Source of the DNA: Paenibacillus monticola | GTDB lineage: Bacteria > Bacillota > Bacilli > Paenibacillales > Paenibacillaceae | Reading direction: 5' to 3' | DNA: 64,000 bases | Assembly (NCBI RefSeq): GCF_009664975.1 | Contig: NZ_WJXB01000011.1 | Coordinates: forward strand, 124,001 to 188,000 | In this document: piece by piece, positions 33,910 to 42,670 of the stretch | Layout: each line of letters opens with the position of its first letter | How positions within the stretch are numbered: position 1 is the stretch's first letter | Translations under genes and position numbers: made by a program | Notes under the pieces: generated by a model | The model's input: only the letters and a program-made list of their open reading frames with translations | What the model was told of the DNA's origin: nothing | The model's database searches: none

Positions 33910-36900
33910 CTACTTCAGGTAGGTTCCCGTCTCTCCAATTCCACCGCTTCCATTCAATACATATACCCTTGCGTTTCCTTTGCCGGAGCAAGTCAGTGTA
34001 ATAGTGCCGTTTGTAACAGTTTTGACATCACCAGTCACTACATCCACGTAAGTCCCATTAGGAATTCCGGTAAACGTAGCGTTTCCCGAAATCGTAACCA
34101 ATGCAAAGCTGTCAATGCCTTTGGCACTGTCGGTATATCTTCTTTTAAACGCCAAGTTGCCCGTTACATTCTCTGTTGAATACTGGCCTTTTTGCAAAGC
34201 CGGAACCGCTCTTCTGATTAAATTGAGTTGTCTGATATGTTTCGCCAGCGGATAATTCAATGATTCCGCCAGTGTCCCACTGGCATTGGTATATTTCCCA
34301 TAATCTTGAACTGTAACACTGCCCTCCATGTGGTCACCGTAGTAAGCACGACCTGTTGAGCTGAGCGGTGCGTTTGGACCCGGATCGATGACCGCCCCTT
34401 TTTTGAATTCAATTTCAGTTCCATAGAAGATAGCGGGTATTCCGCGGAAGGTGAACATCAGATCGAGATTCTCTGCCCAAGTATCCTGTGTACCTGCAAA
34501 TCTTTGATTTTCCGGAGCTTGATCGGGTGCATAGTCATGAGAGTCGACATAGGTTACATTCCAAGTAGCATCGTTATAATATTGGTCACCACTTCTCATA
34601 CTGAATGCTTCCTGAGCGGTCTTGAATGCCCAATGCATTGGAAAGTCAATTACATCCATACCCGATTTCATCGAATAATCCGGTGCATGATAGGTATTGC
34701 CATTTAAAAAAGCATTGTTCGAAGTTGGCTGTCCTGCTGTGGTAGCATTATCTGCCCATTCTTGTTCAACGGATAACTTATTGGAAGCGTAATCATTTTT
34801 CCCGTCACCCGGATATGATTTCGAATCTTTCCACGTATAGAATGGCGTTGAAATCGCCGGAATCCCGCTGTTCCAGACATCTCTGTAACGGGTAGCCACC
34901 TCACCAAAGACATAGAAGTCTGAGCCGCCTCTTGTCTTCCAGGCAGGAACAAAGTATTTGTTGAAAATATATCGACTCACATGCTTCACCGTATCGACAC
35001 GGAAAGCATCCACACCCATGTCAATGTATTGGTTATAGGTGTCAATCAAATATTGATCAACTACAGGATTTTCCGTGTTTAAGTCCACGCAGTCTCCGGC
35101 AATCTGTCCTGTCTGTACGGTATAAGACTCCCAGGAAAGGCTCTTTTCGGTATGGTAGATATTATTATTAGTTTCTGCGGTCTTCATTAAAGTCAGCCTT
35201 GCCTGATATTGCTGATCAGGGGTCATGGAATTATAGTTCGACGGCAGTTGAGTTGATATTTTGATCAAGTTGCTAACTGTGTCTGCCTTAGTCGCATCTT
35301 TTTTGAACATAGGAAACAGATTCTCTTCACCGAAATTACCGGTATGATTGACGACGATATCCTGAATAATCTTCAGCCCTTTGGCATGTGCCGCGTTGAT
35401 TAACTCCTGATAGGAAGCTCCGGTCGATTCATACCTTGGATCTACTTTGGCAAAATTAATAGCGTGGTAACCATGATAATCATAACCGCTCGCATTCTGC
35501 ACAACAGGTGTAATCCAGATGGCACTGAATCCGAGGGCCTTGATGTAATCGAGCTTTTGAATCAGCCCCTTAAAGTCCCCTCTCCAAGCTGGGTCCGAGT
35601 CCGGATTCCCCGCCTTGGCATCATCCCATGCATGCACGTTGTTGCTAGAATCGCCATCATAGAACCGGGATGTGATCACGAAGTAAATGCTGTCTTCTCG
35701 GAAATCACCCGAGTTTCCAATGTTGTAGACAAAGCTCTGTGCAGTTTGATTGCCGGCGCCGTCTATAACAAGAAATTTCAAAGTCGTAGTCTTGGAGACA
35801 AGAATGGAGGGTCCGGTCAAGCCAATCAATGCATTGCCAGAGATGTAGACTTTAGAGCTTGTGGATGGTTCCTTACCATCTTCCGTATAGTAAGCAGTAG
35901 TCGTTGCCGCCTTGTTATCTTTCAGATTGAAAGATACGGTAACCGAAGATGCAGAATTCCCAACAGGCAAATTCGCTGTGATTGTTGGAGCTTGCAGATC
36001 CGCATTCAGGTCAATCACATAAGCGAAAGAGGCTACACTGCCCGTTTGACCGATGGAGTTAATACCAAAGGCTTTGACGGTCAATGAGGAAGCAACCTGG
36101 AATGGGGAGGTATACAAGGTCGATGATACCGAAGGCGCCGATCCGTCAGTCGTATAGTAAATTTTATCGCCGCTGTTGGTACTGGAAAGCGTCACTGTTT
36201 GGGATGAATCGTAAGTTTTGGGCACAGGTGATACTGAAATTACCGGAAGCTTGGGAATGTCCGGATTGGCATCATACCATACGTTATCTGCGTAGTACCA
36301 GCCTTCTTTCACACTGCGGGACAAGTCGGCCGTCTGTTTGCCACTTCCGTCATTAAAGATAATACTTGCACCCGTAGCTGTGGCAATAGTATAGCTGTAC
36401 CATTCGTTTCCGTCGGAATTCATTAGAATTCCCGGCCACGTGCCACTTGTAGGAACAGTTGTCGGACTCAGATTCCAGTAATGGATTCGGATCGATGAAC
36501 TCCAGCTTGCGGGTTTCTTAAAGTGCACCGTTAAGCCAGCCGAAATTGGTGTTGGAGTGGGCGTTACAATAGGTGTTGGTGTTGGTGTTGGTGTTGGTGT
36601 TGGTGTTGGTGTTGGTGTTGGTGTTGGTGTTGGTGTTGGTGTTGGTGTTGGTGTTGGTGTTGGTGTTGGTGTTGGAGTGGGCGTTACAATAGCTGTTGGT
36701 GTAGGTGTCGCACTTGGTGTTGCGGTAGCCGTTGGAGTGGACCCAGCCAAGACGGTCACATAGTCGAAATTGATATTCCCACTGTCATCCGCGTCGTATT
36801 TGTATGCAATTGTATTATTCCCCGCCAGTAAGGAGAGTGTTTCTGTTTGGTCCCCCCATGTATCCCAATTTGCCAAGTTCGCCAGAGCTATCTGTTTTAC

Positions 36901-37461
36901 CTTTGCTCCATTGACGTAAATGGAAATTTTCTTGGCACTGCCAGTCGTATTCGCGTAATGGAGAGTAGCATTATACGCAGCTGAGGAGGAAGACTGAACG
37001 GTGAAAGTTGTTGTTGCTCCGGTAGCTGTGAATCCATCAACAAAACCGGTTCCCGAATATCCAGTGTGGTTCGAACTTATTTTTGCACCGCCTGATAAGG
37101 CTGCGCTCTCGGCTTCGTATTTCCCGGCAACAGGAATAATGACCGTCCAGTTCTTCCCACCATTGCTATCCCAGCTATCCGTTGGAGAAGTAATATGAAA
37201 ACAATAAATTAGTGTGGCACCTTCCTGGACGTTGATGTTCGCCGTATACGTGGTCCCGTTCTTGGACATAGCCGTGTCTGTAGTATTCGTCCAATTATTC
37301 GTGGACCAATGCAGTGTCACAGCTGCCGCAGTAGAATTTGTATAGGTGACTGTATAATCAGTATTACTGGCCGAAGCCCCGCCCGATAAGCCGAACAAGC
37401 TAAAGCATAACGCAAAAATAATCACCCAAGAAACTAAACTCCTAGTTTTTTTCCGTAACAA
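33910..37461 (-). CDS. Secreted multidomain GH13 alpha-amylase
   Basis: An 1183-residue secreted starch hydrolase. Signal peptide about 1-31 (ends GGASA); CBM25/26-like starch-binding module (about 33-120); CBM6/35-like module (about 122-232, EAESAALSGGAK start); a Thr-Pro repeat linker (about 234-306); a CBM26-like module (about 308-395); two chitobiase-C/Fn3-like beta domains (about 405-580); GH13 barrel (about 587-1105) with nucleophile Asp823 (FRVDTVKH), acid/base Glu854 (FGEVATR) and Asp976 (VDSHD); C-terminal beta domain. The frame is open upstream to 37704, but the TTG at 37461 has AGGAGG eight bases upstream and begins directly at the signal peptide. LacI-type operators lie upstream. 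The exact GH13 subfamily is uncertain. Confidence 0.9.
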   Translation of the reverse strand: MLRKKTRSLVSWVIIFALCFSLFGLSGGASASNTDYTVTYTNSTAAAVTLHWSTNNWTNTTDTAMSKNGTTYTANINVQEGATLIYCFHITSPTDSWDSNGGKNWTVIIPVAGKYEAESAALSGGAKISSNHTGYSGTGFVDGFTATGATTTFTVQSSSSAAYNATLHYANTTGSAKKISIYVNGAKVKQIALANLANWDTWGDQTETLSLLAGNNTIAYKYDADDSGNINFDYVTVLAGSTPTATATPSATPTPTAIVTPTPTPTPTPTPTPTPTPTPTPTPTPTPTPTPTPTPTPIVTPTPTPISAGLTVHFKKPASWSSSIRIHYWNLSPTTVPTSGTWPGILMNSDGNEWYSYTIATATGASIIFNDGSGKQTADLSRSVKEGWYYADNVWYDANPDIPKLPVISVSPVPKTYDSSQTVTLSSTNSGDKIYYTTDGSAPSVSSTLYTSPFQVASSLTVKAFGINSIGQTGSVASFAYVIDLNADLQAPTITANLPVGNSASSVTVSFNLKDNKAATTTAYYTEDGKEPSTSSKVYISGNALIGLTGPSILVSKTTTLKFLVIDGAGNQTAQSFVYNIGNSGDFREDSIYFVITSRFYDGDSSNNVHAWDDAKAGNPDSDPAWRGDFKGLIQKLDYIKALGFSAIWITPVVQNASGYDYHGYHAINFAKVDPRYESTGASYQELINAAHAKGLKIIQDIVVNHTGNFGEENLFPMFKKDATKADTVSNLIKISTQLPSNYNSMTPDQQYQARLTLMKTAETNNNIYHTEKSLSWESYTVQTGQIAGDCVDLNTENPVVDQYLIDTYNQYIDMGVDAFRVDTVKHVSRYIFNKYFVPAWKTRGGSDFYVFGEVATRYRDVWNSGIPAISTPFYTWKDSKSYPGDGKNDYASNKLSVEQEWADNATTAGQPTSNNAFLNGNTYHAPDYSMKSGMDVIDFPMHWAFKTAQEAFSMRSGDQYYNDATWNVTYVDSHDYAPDQAPENQRFAGTQDTWAENLDLMFTFRGIPAIFYGTEIEFKKGAVIDPGPNAPLSSTGRAYYGDHMEGSVTVQDYGKYTNASGTLAESLNYPLAKHIRQLNLIRRAVPALQKGQYSTENVTGNLAFKRRYTDSAKGIDSFALVTISGNATFTGIPNGTYVDVVTGDVKTVTNGTITLTCSGKGNARVYVLNGSGGIGETGTYLK
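36548..36692. repeat. Hexanucleotide tandem repeat coding for the Thr-Pro linker
   Basis: Seventeen uninterrupted GGTGTT units (36572-36673) in the amylase gene, flanked by a 25-base direct repeat (36548-36572 and 36668-36692, both reading through GGAGTGGGCGTTACAATAG). On the coding strand this encodes alternating Thr and Pro. Unit length is a multiple of three, so slippage changes linker length without frameshift. Confidence 0.95.
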
Positions 37462-37501
37462 ATAAACAACCTCCTGATCAAATTTTAATGGAGTTGCGTA
37501 G

Positions 37502-37515
37502 TGCAAACGTTTGCA
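37502..37515. promoter_or_regulatory. LacI-type operator, amylase-proximal
   Basis: TGCAAACGTTTGCA is a perfect 14-base palindrome of the GCAAACGTTTGC type used by maltose/starch LacI-family repressors. It lies 41 bases upstream of the amylase TTG, in position to block transcription. Confidence 0.75.
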
Positions 37516-37595
37516 ATTAATGATAAAAAAAGACGAATAACAAGAAAGTTGATTTATGAACCGCCTCCATCCATATTTCACATAAAAAAATTCAT

Positions 37596-37609
37596 TGTAT
37601 GCGTTTACA
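37596..37609. promoter_or_regulatory. cre-like operator, amylase upstream region
   Basis: TGTATGCGTTTACA fits TGWNANCGNTNWCA with one mismatch and is flanked by complementary T and A, giving TTGTAT...ACAA. Candidate CcpA or LacI-type site. Confidence 0.6.
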
Positions 37610-37754
37610 ATTGAACCCGAAAGAAACAATTCAGTTCCATATAGTTCCATAACTAATGAATTTTCCTTGTTTATGATTATAGGCTCTGAATTTTTTTTGG
37701 TCAATGCATCTTTTCGGCTATCATTCTAAATTTTCAGCTATCTATTTACGCAAA

Positions 37755-37768
37755 TACAAACGTTTACA
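37755..37768. promoter_or_regulatory. LacI-type operator, amylase distal
   Basis: TACAAACGTTTACA shares the AAACGTTT core with the operator at 37502, about 253 bases away. Two such sites could allow looping by a tetrameric or paired repressor; this is inference. Confidence 0.5.
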
Positions 37769-38100
37769 CAATAAATAATTAGTAAGCTCGCAGCAGTCAC
37801 CTTTCCAGGATGGTTACTTTCGCTATCTATCTTGCCTATGATAATGGCTCAGCGGTTGACGAATTCGAGTGAATGAACAACGAGACAAAAATACAAAACA
37901 TGCATAGTTACAGATCAAACTTGCCGGACTGTAGAGCCTCTATTTCACATATTGGGGGGGGTGAGAACAGGAAGCGGACTCAGAAGACGCTATTGAAGCA
38001 AAAAACGATCCTTGGGGGAAGAAATTGGGTCAATAACGTCTCAAGTGTCCGTCAAATTCTTAAATAACCTGATTTCGAACAAATAGGGTCACCTCAGTCC

Positions 38101-38117
38101 GGTTGACTAGGTCAACC
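38101..38117. promoter_or_regulatory. Palindrome GGTTGAC-TAG-GTCAACC
   Basis: A perfect 7-base inverted repeat with a 3-base spacer, 60 bases beyond the AraC terminator. It looks like a dimeric operator but is not the LacI type. The regulator and target are unknown. Confidence 0.45.
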
Positions 38118-38177
38118 CCTGATCTTGAGATAGAGCATAATAGTTACACGGTGTTTTTCATTGCCTTCTATCGAAAA

Positions 38178-38205
38178 ATAATCCCAACAGAGATGTTGGG
38201 ATTAT
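38178..38205 (-). terminator. Terminator of the DsbA-AraC pair
   Basis: ATAATCCCAAC (38178-38188) pairs with GTTGGGATTAT (38195-38205); minus-strand tail TTTTTCG. It lies 26 bases after the AraC stop. Confidence 0.9.
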
Positions 38206-38230
38206 GGATATTTGAAAAAAGATAAAAAGT

Positions 38231-39088
38231 TCAACGCAACCGAAACTCCCGTGGAGTCTGGCCGATCTGGCGGTGGAATAAACGGGAAAAGTAGTGCACC
38301 GAACTGAAATGATATTTTTCAGAAATCTCCGTGATGCTTAGATGGGTATGGAGCAAATCCTCCTTCGCCCGGCCTAGCCGGAAGCGGTTCATGTATTGGA
38401 TGGGGGAACAGCCGGTAGATTTTCTGAAAATATCGAAGAAATGTCCCCGACTCAGATTCAGACTCTCATAATAAACTTCCAGGGGCTTGGGTGTATCGTG
38501 AAGCAAATCCTGCTCCATGCGTTCAAGCAGCTGGATGATCCGGCGGTCCGGGATAGGTTGATCCTTCAGCATGTTATGCAGGAAATAGTCCATAAAGGTC
38601 TGGAAATTCCGCTGAATGGTTAGATTCCGCATAAAGGTCTGCTCATTGATGTATTCTCCGGATTTGTAGAAGTTCTGAAAGAGATCAGTCCAGACACTTA
38701 GCGAATCCACCTTAGCCGTTTCCGGGATCGGGTAGGGGAATGCCGGACCGACCAAGGCCTGCTGCAACTGCTCCGGCTCATAACAGATGGGGCAGGCCCA
38801 CGCAAAGTTCGCTTCTCTCTCGACAAACTGCCAGTCAAAATAGCAGCATAAATGCACCATAGGCTCAAGTGGGTCTGCTATCCATTCGTGGATTTGGCCT
38901 GCTGGAAGATAGGCAAGTGTGCCGGGACCCACGCTGCAGGTTCTTCCATCTGTGATGAGCGTTCCATATCCTTCGCTAACCAAATAGATAGAGCTCATAT
39001 AGCAAATCCGCTCTGAACTGGACTGTCCTTTGGCAAAGGGATAGCGGGTGGCGAGATACACATAAGGATGCAAGGAAGAGAAATTCAT
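38231..39088 (-). CDS. AraC family transcriptional regulator
   Basis: A 285-residue one-component regulator: N-terminal cupin-like sugar-sensing domain (about 20-150, with LPAGQIHEW as the cupin His motif) and a C-terminal AraC DNA-binding domain (about 185-285, SITEISEKYHFSSVHYFSRLFHRQIGQTPREFR as second helix-turn-helix). Its ATG shares one base with the stop of the DsbA-like gene (TAATG), so it is translationally coupled to it. The amylase downstream and the GH95-like enzyme beyond the DsbA gene are possible targets. Confidence 0.9.
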   Translation of the reverse strand: MNFSSLHPYVYLATRYPFAKGQSSSERICYMSSIYLVSEGYGTLITDGRTCSVGPGTLAYLPAGQIHEWIADPLEPMVHLCCYFDWQFVEREANFAWACPICYEPEQLQQALVGPAFPYPIPETAKVDSLSVWTDLFQNFYKSGEYINEQTFMRNLTIQRNFQTFMDYFLHNMLKDQPIPDRRIIQLLERMEQDLLHDTPKPLEVYYESLNLSRGHFFDIFRKSTGCSPIQYMNRFRLGRAKEDLLHTHLSITEISEKYHFSSVHYFSRLFHRQIGQTPREFRLR

Positions 39089-39810
39089 TAGTCCGCGGAA
39101 GCTAACTGGGCCTCAATGGCGGCAGCCAATGCCTCATAGGAGTCGTCTGATACTAATGTGCCATTGACCATAAACGACGGAGTCCCGTTGACCCCATAGT
39201 TGGCGGCCGTTTTGAAATCTTCCTTCACCGGCAGCATGTAGGTGTGATCCTGCAGGTCTTTGGCAAACCGGTCATAATCAATCCCGCTGATATTGTCCTT
39301 GACGAAATCCAGCATAAACTGTGGAGTCGCCCAAATCGTCGTCTCGTCACCTTGGTGATCATATAATTTGCTCATGAATTCCCAGAATTTATCGTTATTC
39401 TGGGCGGCGATTGCCTCGCCAGCACTGGCTGCCATGATCGAATCACGGTCAATAAAGGCGAAATTCGTAAAGAAAAGCTCCACCTTGCCGGTATCGACAA
39501 ACTCCTTTTTGAAGCGTTCAAAATAGGTTTGCTCCCACTGCTTGCAGGATGGGCATTTGAAGTCGGAAAATTCAATCACCTTGACCTTAGCCGTATTGCT
39601 CCCTAGATGTGGTTGTTTCTCATATTTCAAGCCTTCTGCATTATAATCTCCGCGGATCTCCGTATAATTGGGCAGCCCGTTCAAACCGGAGGATGCTTTA
39701 GAATCTTTTAGTAACACCAGCGAGATTACAAGCACCAGCACACTGATCAAAATAACTGAAAAGACATAGATGTACTCCGATTTCACCTTTTTCTGATTAG
39801 CCATTGTCAT
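39088..39810 (-). CDS. DsbA-like thiol-disulfide oxidoreductase (BdbD type)
   Basis: A 240-residue membrane-anchored thioredoxin-fold protein outside the cell membrane. TM helix about 14-34; active site Cys86-Pro-Ser-Cys89, the CPSC motif of BdbD; cis-proline Pro211 after Gly-Thr in NGTPSFMVNG. It would introduce or rearrange disulfides in secreted proteins. No BdbC/DsbB partner is nearby. GGAGG lies five bases before the first ATG; a second ATG two codons on has 11-base spacing and cannot be excluded. Coupling to an AraC regulator is unusual for this family. Confidence 0.88.
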   Translation of the reverse strand: MTMANQKKVKSEYIYVFSVILISVLVLVISLVLLKDSKASSGLNGLPNYTEIRGDYNAEGLKYEKQPHLGSNTAKVKVIEFSDFKCPSCKQWEQTYFERFKKEFVDTGKVELFFTNFAFIDRDSIMAASAGEAIAAQNNDKFWEFMSKLYDHQGDETTIWATPQFMLDFVKDNISGIDYDRFAKDLQDHTYMLPVKEDFKTAANYGVNGTPSFMVNGTLVSDDSYEALAAAIEAQLASAD

Positions 39811-39852
39811 TCATTCCTCCATGCTTCATAGAATTCTCTGTACGTTTCTAAA

Positions 39853-39866
39853 TGGTAGCGCTTTCT
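39853..39866. promoter_or_regulatory. cre-like site between the DsbA and GH95-like genes
   Basis: TGGTAGCGCTTTCT fits TGWNANCGNTNWCA at 12 of 14 positions. It lies in the divergent gap and could serve either gene. Weak support. Confidence 0.35.
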
Positions 39867-39899
39867 AATTCAAATGTTAGCGTCTATCAGGTACAGCGT

Positions 39900-40040
39900 A
39901 AAGGTACATTTGGAGTGTTTAGCGTACGTTTCTCCCTGTGATCTCCTTACGTCACTGCTTCAAAGGTACATTTCATCCGACAATCGTGCAAAAATAAGAC
40001 CCTTCGCTAAATACATCCGCTGGTTGTTTAGATACATTTA
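39900..40040. repeat. Short direct repeats upstream of the GH95-like gene
   Basis: AAAGGTACATTT occurs at about 39900-39911 and again at 39962-39973; related AAATACATCC and TAGATACATTTAG follow near 40009 and 40029. Spaced direct repeats of this kind suit AraC-type regulators; the neighbouring AraC protein is a candidate. No clear promoter was found. Confidence 0.4.
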
Positions 40041-40077
40041 GAAGAGTAAACGTCAATTAATGAGGGAGGAAACAATC

Positions 40078-42480
40078 GTGCAGAAATTACATTCTATATC
40101 ATTGAACCGACAGGTGAATGCCCATGAACAAGCCAGCCGGCACGATATCCATTTTAAAGGGCCGGCAACGGATTTTTTTGAAGGAGCACTGCTGGGCAAT
40201 GGGGGCTTGGGCGTTGTTGTCACTACCCGGCCCGATGCGGTTATGCTCCATTTCGGACACAATAATGTATGGGATATCCGAATTGCCGAGGAACACGCGG
40301 ATGAAATCATGACCTTTCAGGAGGTATTCGCCAGATTTGCTGCACTTCCGGCAAGCCTTCCACAGATGACCGATAATCCATGGTATCAAGAGTATTGTGA
40401 AATGACGGGGGATAATTACCGCAAAACCTATCCTAGACCGATGCCCTGCGGTTCAGTGCTGCTCCGCTTTGATCGCCGCGAAGCAGAGGTGTTGGGACAT
40501 ACGCTCCATATTGCCAATGGACGCTGCACGGTAGATTTCCTTATTGGCGGCAAACCCGCGTTGTTCGAAATCTTCGTAGAAGCCGACCAAGACCGGCTCT
40601 GGATGCGCATGACGGATGTTGTCAGCGGAGAAGAGCTTCCCCTGTTCTCGGAGGTAAAGCTAATTCCTGATCCTGAAACACCGCAGGAATTTCCCGCAGC
40701 TATTGTTGGAAGTGATGCCGGAACGGGGGTACAATCCTTCACGCAAATTCTGCCGTACTTGGAGGCTCCGGTTTCACCATATATGGCACATGCGCAGGAC
40801 AAGGCATTTCGGTTAGCGGTCAGAGTTTCCGCAACAGGTGGATCTGATCCTAAGAACAAACAAGTTAATATGCAGGGTTGCTCCGCCTGTGTGGAATTAT
40901 GGGAAGGTTCTGCAGCCGCGGTCCTAGAGACGGAAGCTGAAATTGCGCCTCCTGAACTGTCCGGCTACAGCTTGGCTCGCACCCATTCAGAAGAATTGTG
41001 GAGATCCTATTGGAGTTGTTCAGCCGTTGCTCTGGAGGACGAATTCTTAGAAAGAACCTGGTACCGGAACCTGTATTTCTTTAACTGCGCCGTAAAGGCT
41101 GATGTTACCTGTCCGGGTCTGTTCGCCAATTGGAGCTACCGCAATATCGGCTCAGACTGGCACGGGGACTATCATATGAATTACAATACACAGCAGCCCT
41201 TCTGGCTGGCGTTCTCCAGCAACCATCTGGATAAACATCTGCCTTATGTAGACATGGTTGAACATGTACTTCCGGTTAGCCGCAAGTGGGCGCGGGACTA
41301 TTATGGTCTGCGGGGCGCCTATTTCCCCCACTCTGCTTATCCCGTTGAAATGACCATGATGCCCTATCCTGTCCCGCACTGGGGCTGGGAAGTATGTGAA
41401 ACGCCATGGACTGTACAGAGCCTCTGGTGGCATTATCTGTACTCCATGAACGAAGTCTTCCTTCGGGAACGCGCCTTTCAGCCCATTAAAGAAGCGGTCC
41501 TGTTCATGGTTGATTACATGAAACGTCCGGAAGCTTCGGGCGAACGCTGGGAAGATGACCGCTATCATATCTTCCCGACGGTCGTACCGGAGTTGTACGA
41601 GATTGCCCCGGGTTTTGCCAAAAACAGCGACTGTCTGATCGATTTAACTTTGACTAAATTCATCTTCCACGCTTTTATCCAGGCTTGTACTATTCTTGGA
41701 ACAGAGGATGCCGAATCAGCATTACTAGGCGAGGTGGACGATATCCTACAGAGATTTCCACTGTATCCAACAGCTGAATCTTCGCATGGACGTGTATTTA
41801 CATCGGTGTTGGGTGAAGACCCCGAAGTAGTCTATAACGTTCCGATTCCGGTTACAACCGTCTTTCCAGGAGAAGAGCATGGGCTTCACTCCTCCCCGGA
41901 AGATTACCAAATCGCGGTTAATTCTTACCTTAATCACCGCAACGAAGGTGGGAATGAGCTGGTCTTCTACAATATGGCCGGAGCACGGCTGGGCATTCTC
42001 GATTTGGAGCGGTTCAAGCGGCAAATTGCTTATTGCCTCCTGCCGAACGGCACCTGCACCGACAGAGCCTTGATGAGTGGGGGCCGTTACCCAGACACAG
42101 CAGATTTCGATTTCATGTCCCGAATGGGCGTCTGGTTTGAGAATTTCTCGCTGCCTGCTGTCATTAACGAATGCCTGTTACAGAGCTATAACGGATCTTT
42201 ACGTTTCTTTCCGAACTGGCCCGCAGACAAACTGGCAGAGTTTCATACGCTGCGCGCCGCAGGTGGATTTCTGGTCAGCGCGGCGTTAGAGGCGGGGGAG
42301 GTCCAATGGGTGGAGATTGTCAGCGAAGCTGGCTCCCGCTTATCTTTTTATATCCCTTGGGCAGAAGGCGCTATCTGCACTGGCTCTTCCGGACAACCGC
42401 TGCTGCTCATTGGTAAAGTCGGTGTGATGCCGACAGCTGCAGGAGAAACTATTTACATCGTTAGAAACACTTCGCAGTAA
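40078..42480 (+). CDS. GH95-like (alpha/alpha)6 glycosidase, divergent
   Basis: An 800-residue cytoplasmic protein (no signal peptide) with a GH95-type layout: N-terminal beta domain with GALLGNGGLGVVV near 36-48, linker, helical catalytic domain and C-terminal beta domain. The central signature DYHMNYNTQ keeps two asparagines, Asn368 and Asn370, equal to the base-activating pair of GH95. However, the NECLLQS segment that follows the general base reads WFENF (Glu688) instead of the usual DGNFGG, and no EWLED-like acid motif is seen; the nearest region is PGEEHGLHSS. Substrate is therefore open. An ATG at 40060 lies inside the GGGAGGA Shine-Dalgarno; the GTG at 40078 is preferred. Confidence 0.75.
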   Translation: MQKLHSISLNRQVNAHEQASRHDIHFKGPATDFFEGALLGNGGLGVVVTTRPDAVMLHFGHNNVWDIRIAEEHADEIMTFQEVFARFAALPASLPQMTDNPWYQEYCEMTGDNYRKTYPRPMPCGSVLLRFDRREAEVLGHTLHIANGRCTVDFLIGGKPALFEIFVEADQDRLWMRMTDVVSGEELPLFSEVKLIPDPETPQEFPAAIVGSDAGTGVQSFTQILPYLEAPVSPYMAHAQDKAFRLAVRVSATGGSDPKNKQVNMQGCSACVELWEGSAAAVLETEAEIAPPELSGYSLARTHSEELWRSYWSCSAVALEDEFLERTWYRNLYFFNCAVKADVTCPGLFANWSYRNIGSDWHGDYHMNYNTQQPFWLAFSSNHLDKHLPYVDMVEHVLPVSRKWARDYYGLRGAYFPHSAYPVEMTMMPYPVPHWGWEVCETPWTVQSLWWHYLYSMNEVFLRERAFQPIKEAVLFMVDYMKRPEASGERWEDDRYHIFPTVVPELYEIAPGFAKNSDCLIDLTLTKFIFHAFIQACTILGTEDAESALLGEVDDILQRFPLYPTAESSHGRVFTSVLGEDPEVVYNVPIPVTTVFPGEEHGLHSSPEDYQIAVNSYLNHRNEGGNELVFYNMAGARLGILDLERFKRQIAYCLLPNGTCTDRALMSGGRYPDTADFDFMSRMGVWFENFSLPAVINECLLQSYNGSLRFFPNWPADKLAEFHTLRAAGGFLVSAALEAGEVQWVEIVSEAGSRLSFYIPWAEGAICTGSSGQPLLLIGKVGVMPTAAGETIYIVRNTSQ

Positions 42481-42529
42481 GAAAGGGCCTCTGCTGGTTC
42501 TACGAGATATACATGAATAAGCTACAGTA

Positions 42530-42568
42530 AAAGCGCCTCCGATCCTATGCTAGGATCAGTGGCGCTTT
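42530..42568. terminator. Bidirectional terminator between GH95-like and GH2 genes
   Basis: AAAGCGCC (42530-42537) pairs with GGCGCTTT (42561-42568), with an inner GATCC..GGATC stem extending it; T-rich on both strands. It lies between convergent genes. Confidence 0.8.
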
Positions 42569-42670
42569 GTTATTGTGCATCCGATTCATCATCGGCCATA
42601 TGATGGTAATTCCGGTATTCTTGAAGAGTGCCTATCTATCGGCTTTCTGCTCTCTTATCGTCCTTCCTAC

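Larger units (their letters stand above)
37462..38230. other. 769-base gap upstream of the amylase gene
   Basis: No convincing gene. It contains three LacI-type palindromes in the amylase-proximal 310 bases, a run of eight G followed by GTGAG near 37955, a separate 17-base palindrome at 38101, and the AraC terminator at 38178-38205. A 64-codon rightward frame (37873-38067) has no family resemblance and no good ribosome-binding site. No clear amylase promoter could be fixed. Confidence 0.6.

Noticed and set aside
36572..36673. Possible CRISPR-like array
   Set aside because: Units are contiguous hexamers without spacers and lie in frame inside a coding sequence.
36557..36763. Repeat protein of alternating Val and Gly on the plus strand
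   Set aside because: It is the antisense reading of the amylase Thr-Pro linker repeat.
37462..37704. N-terminal extension of the amylase
   Set aside because: It would put about 80 unrelated residues before the signal peptide and lies across a LacI-type operator; the TTG at 37461 has AGGAGG in place.
37873..38067. 64-codon plus-strand frame in the amylase upstream gap
   Set aside because: No family resemblance, no Shine-Dalgarno and unusual composition; noncoding is more likely.
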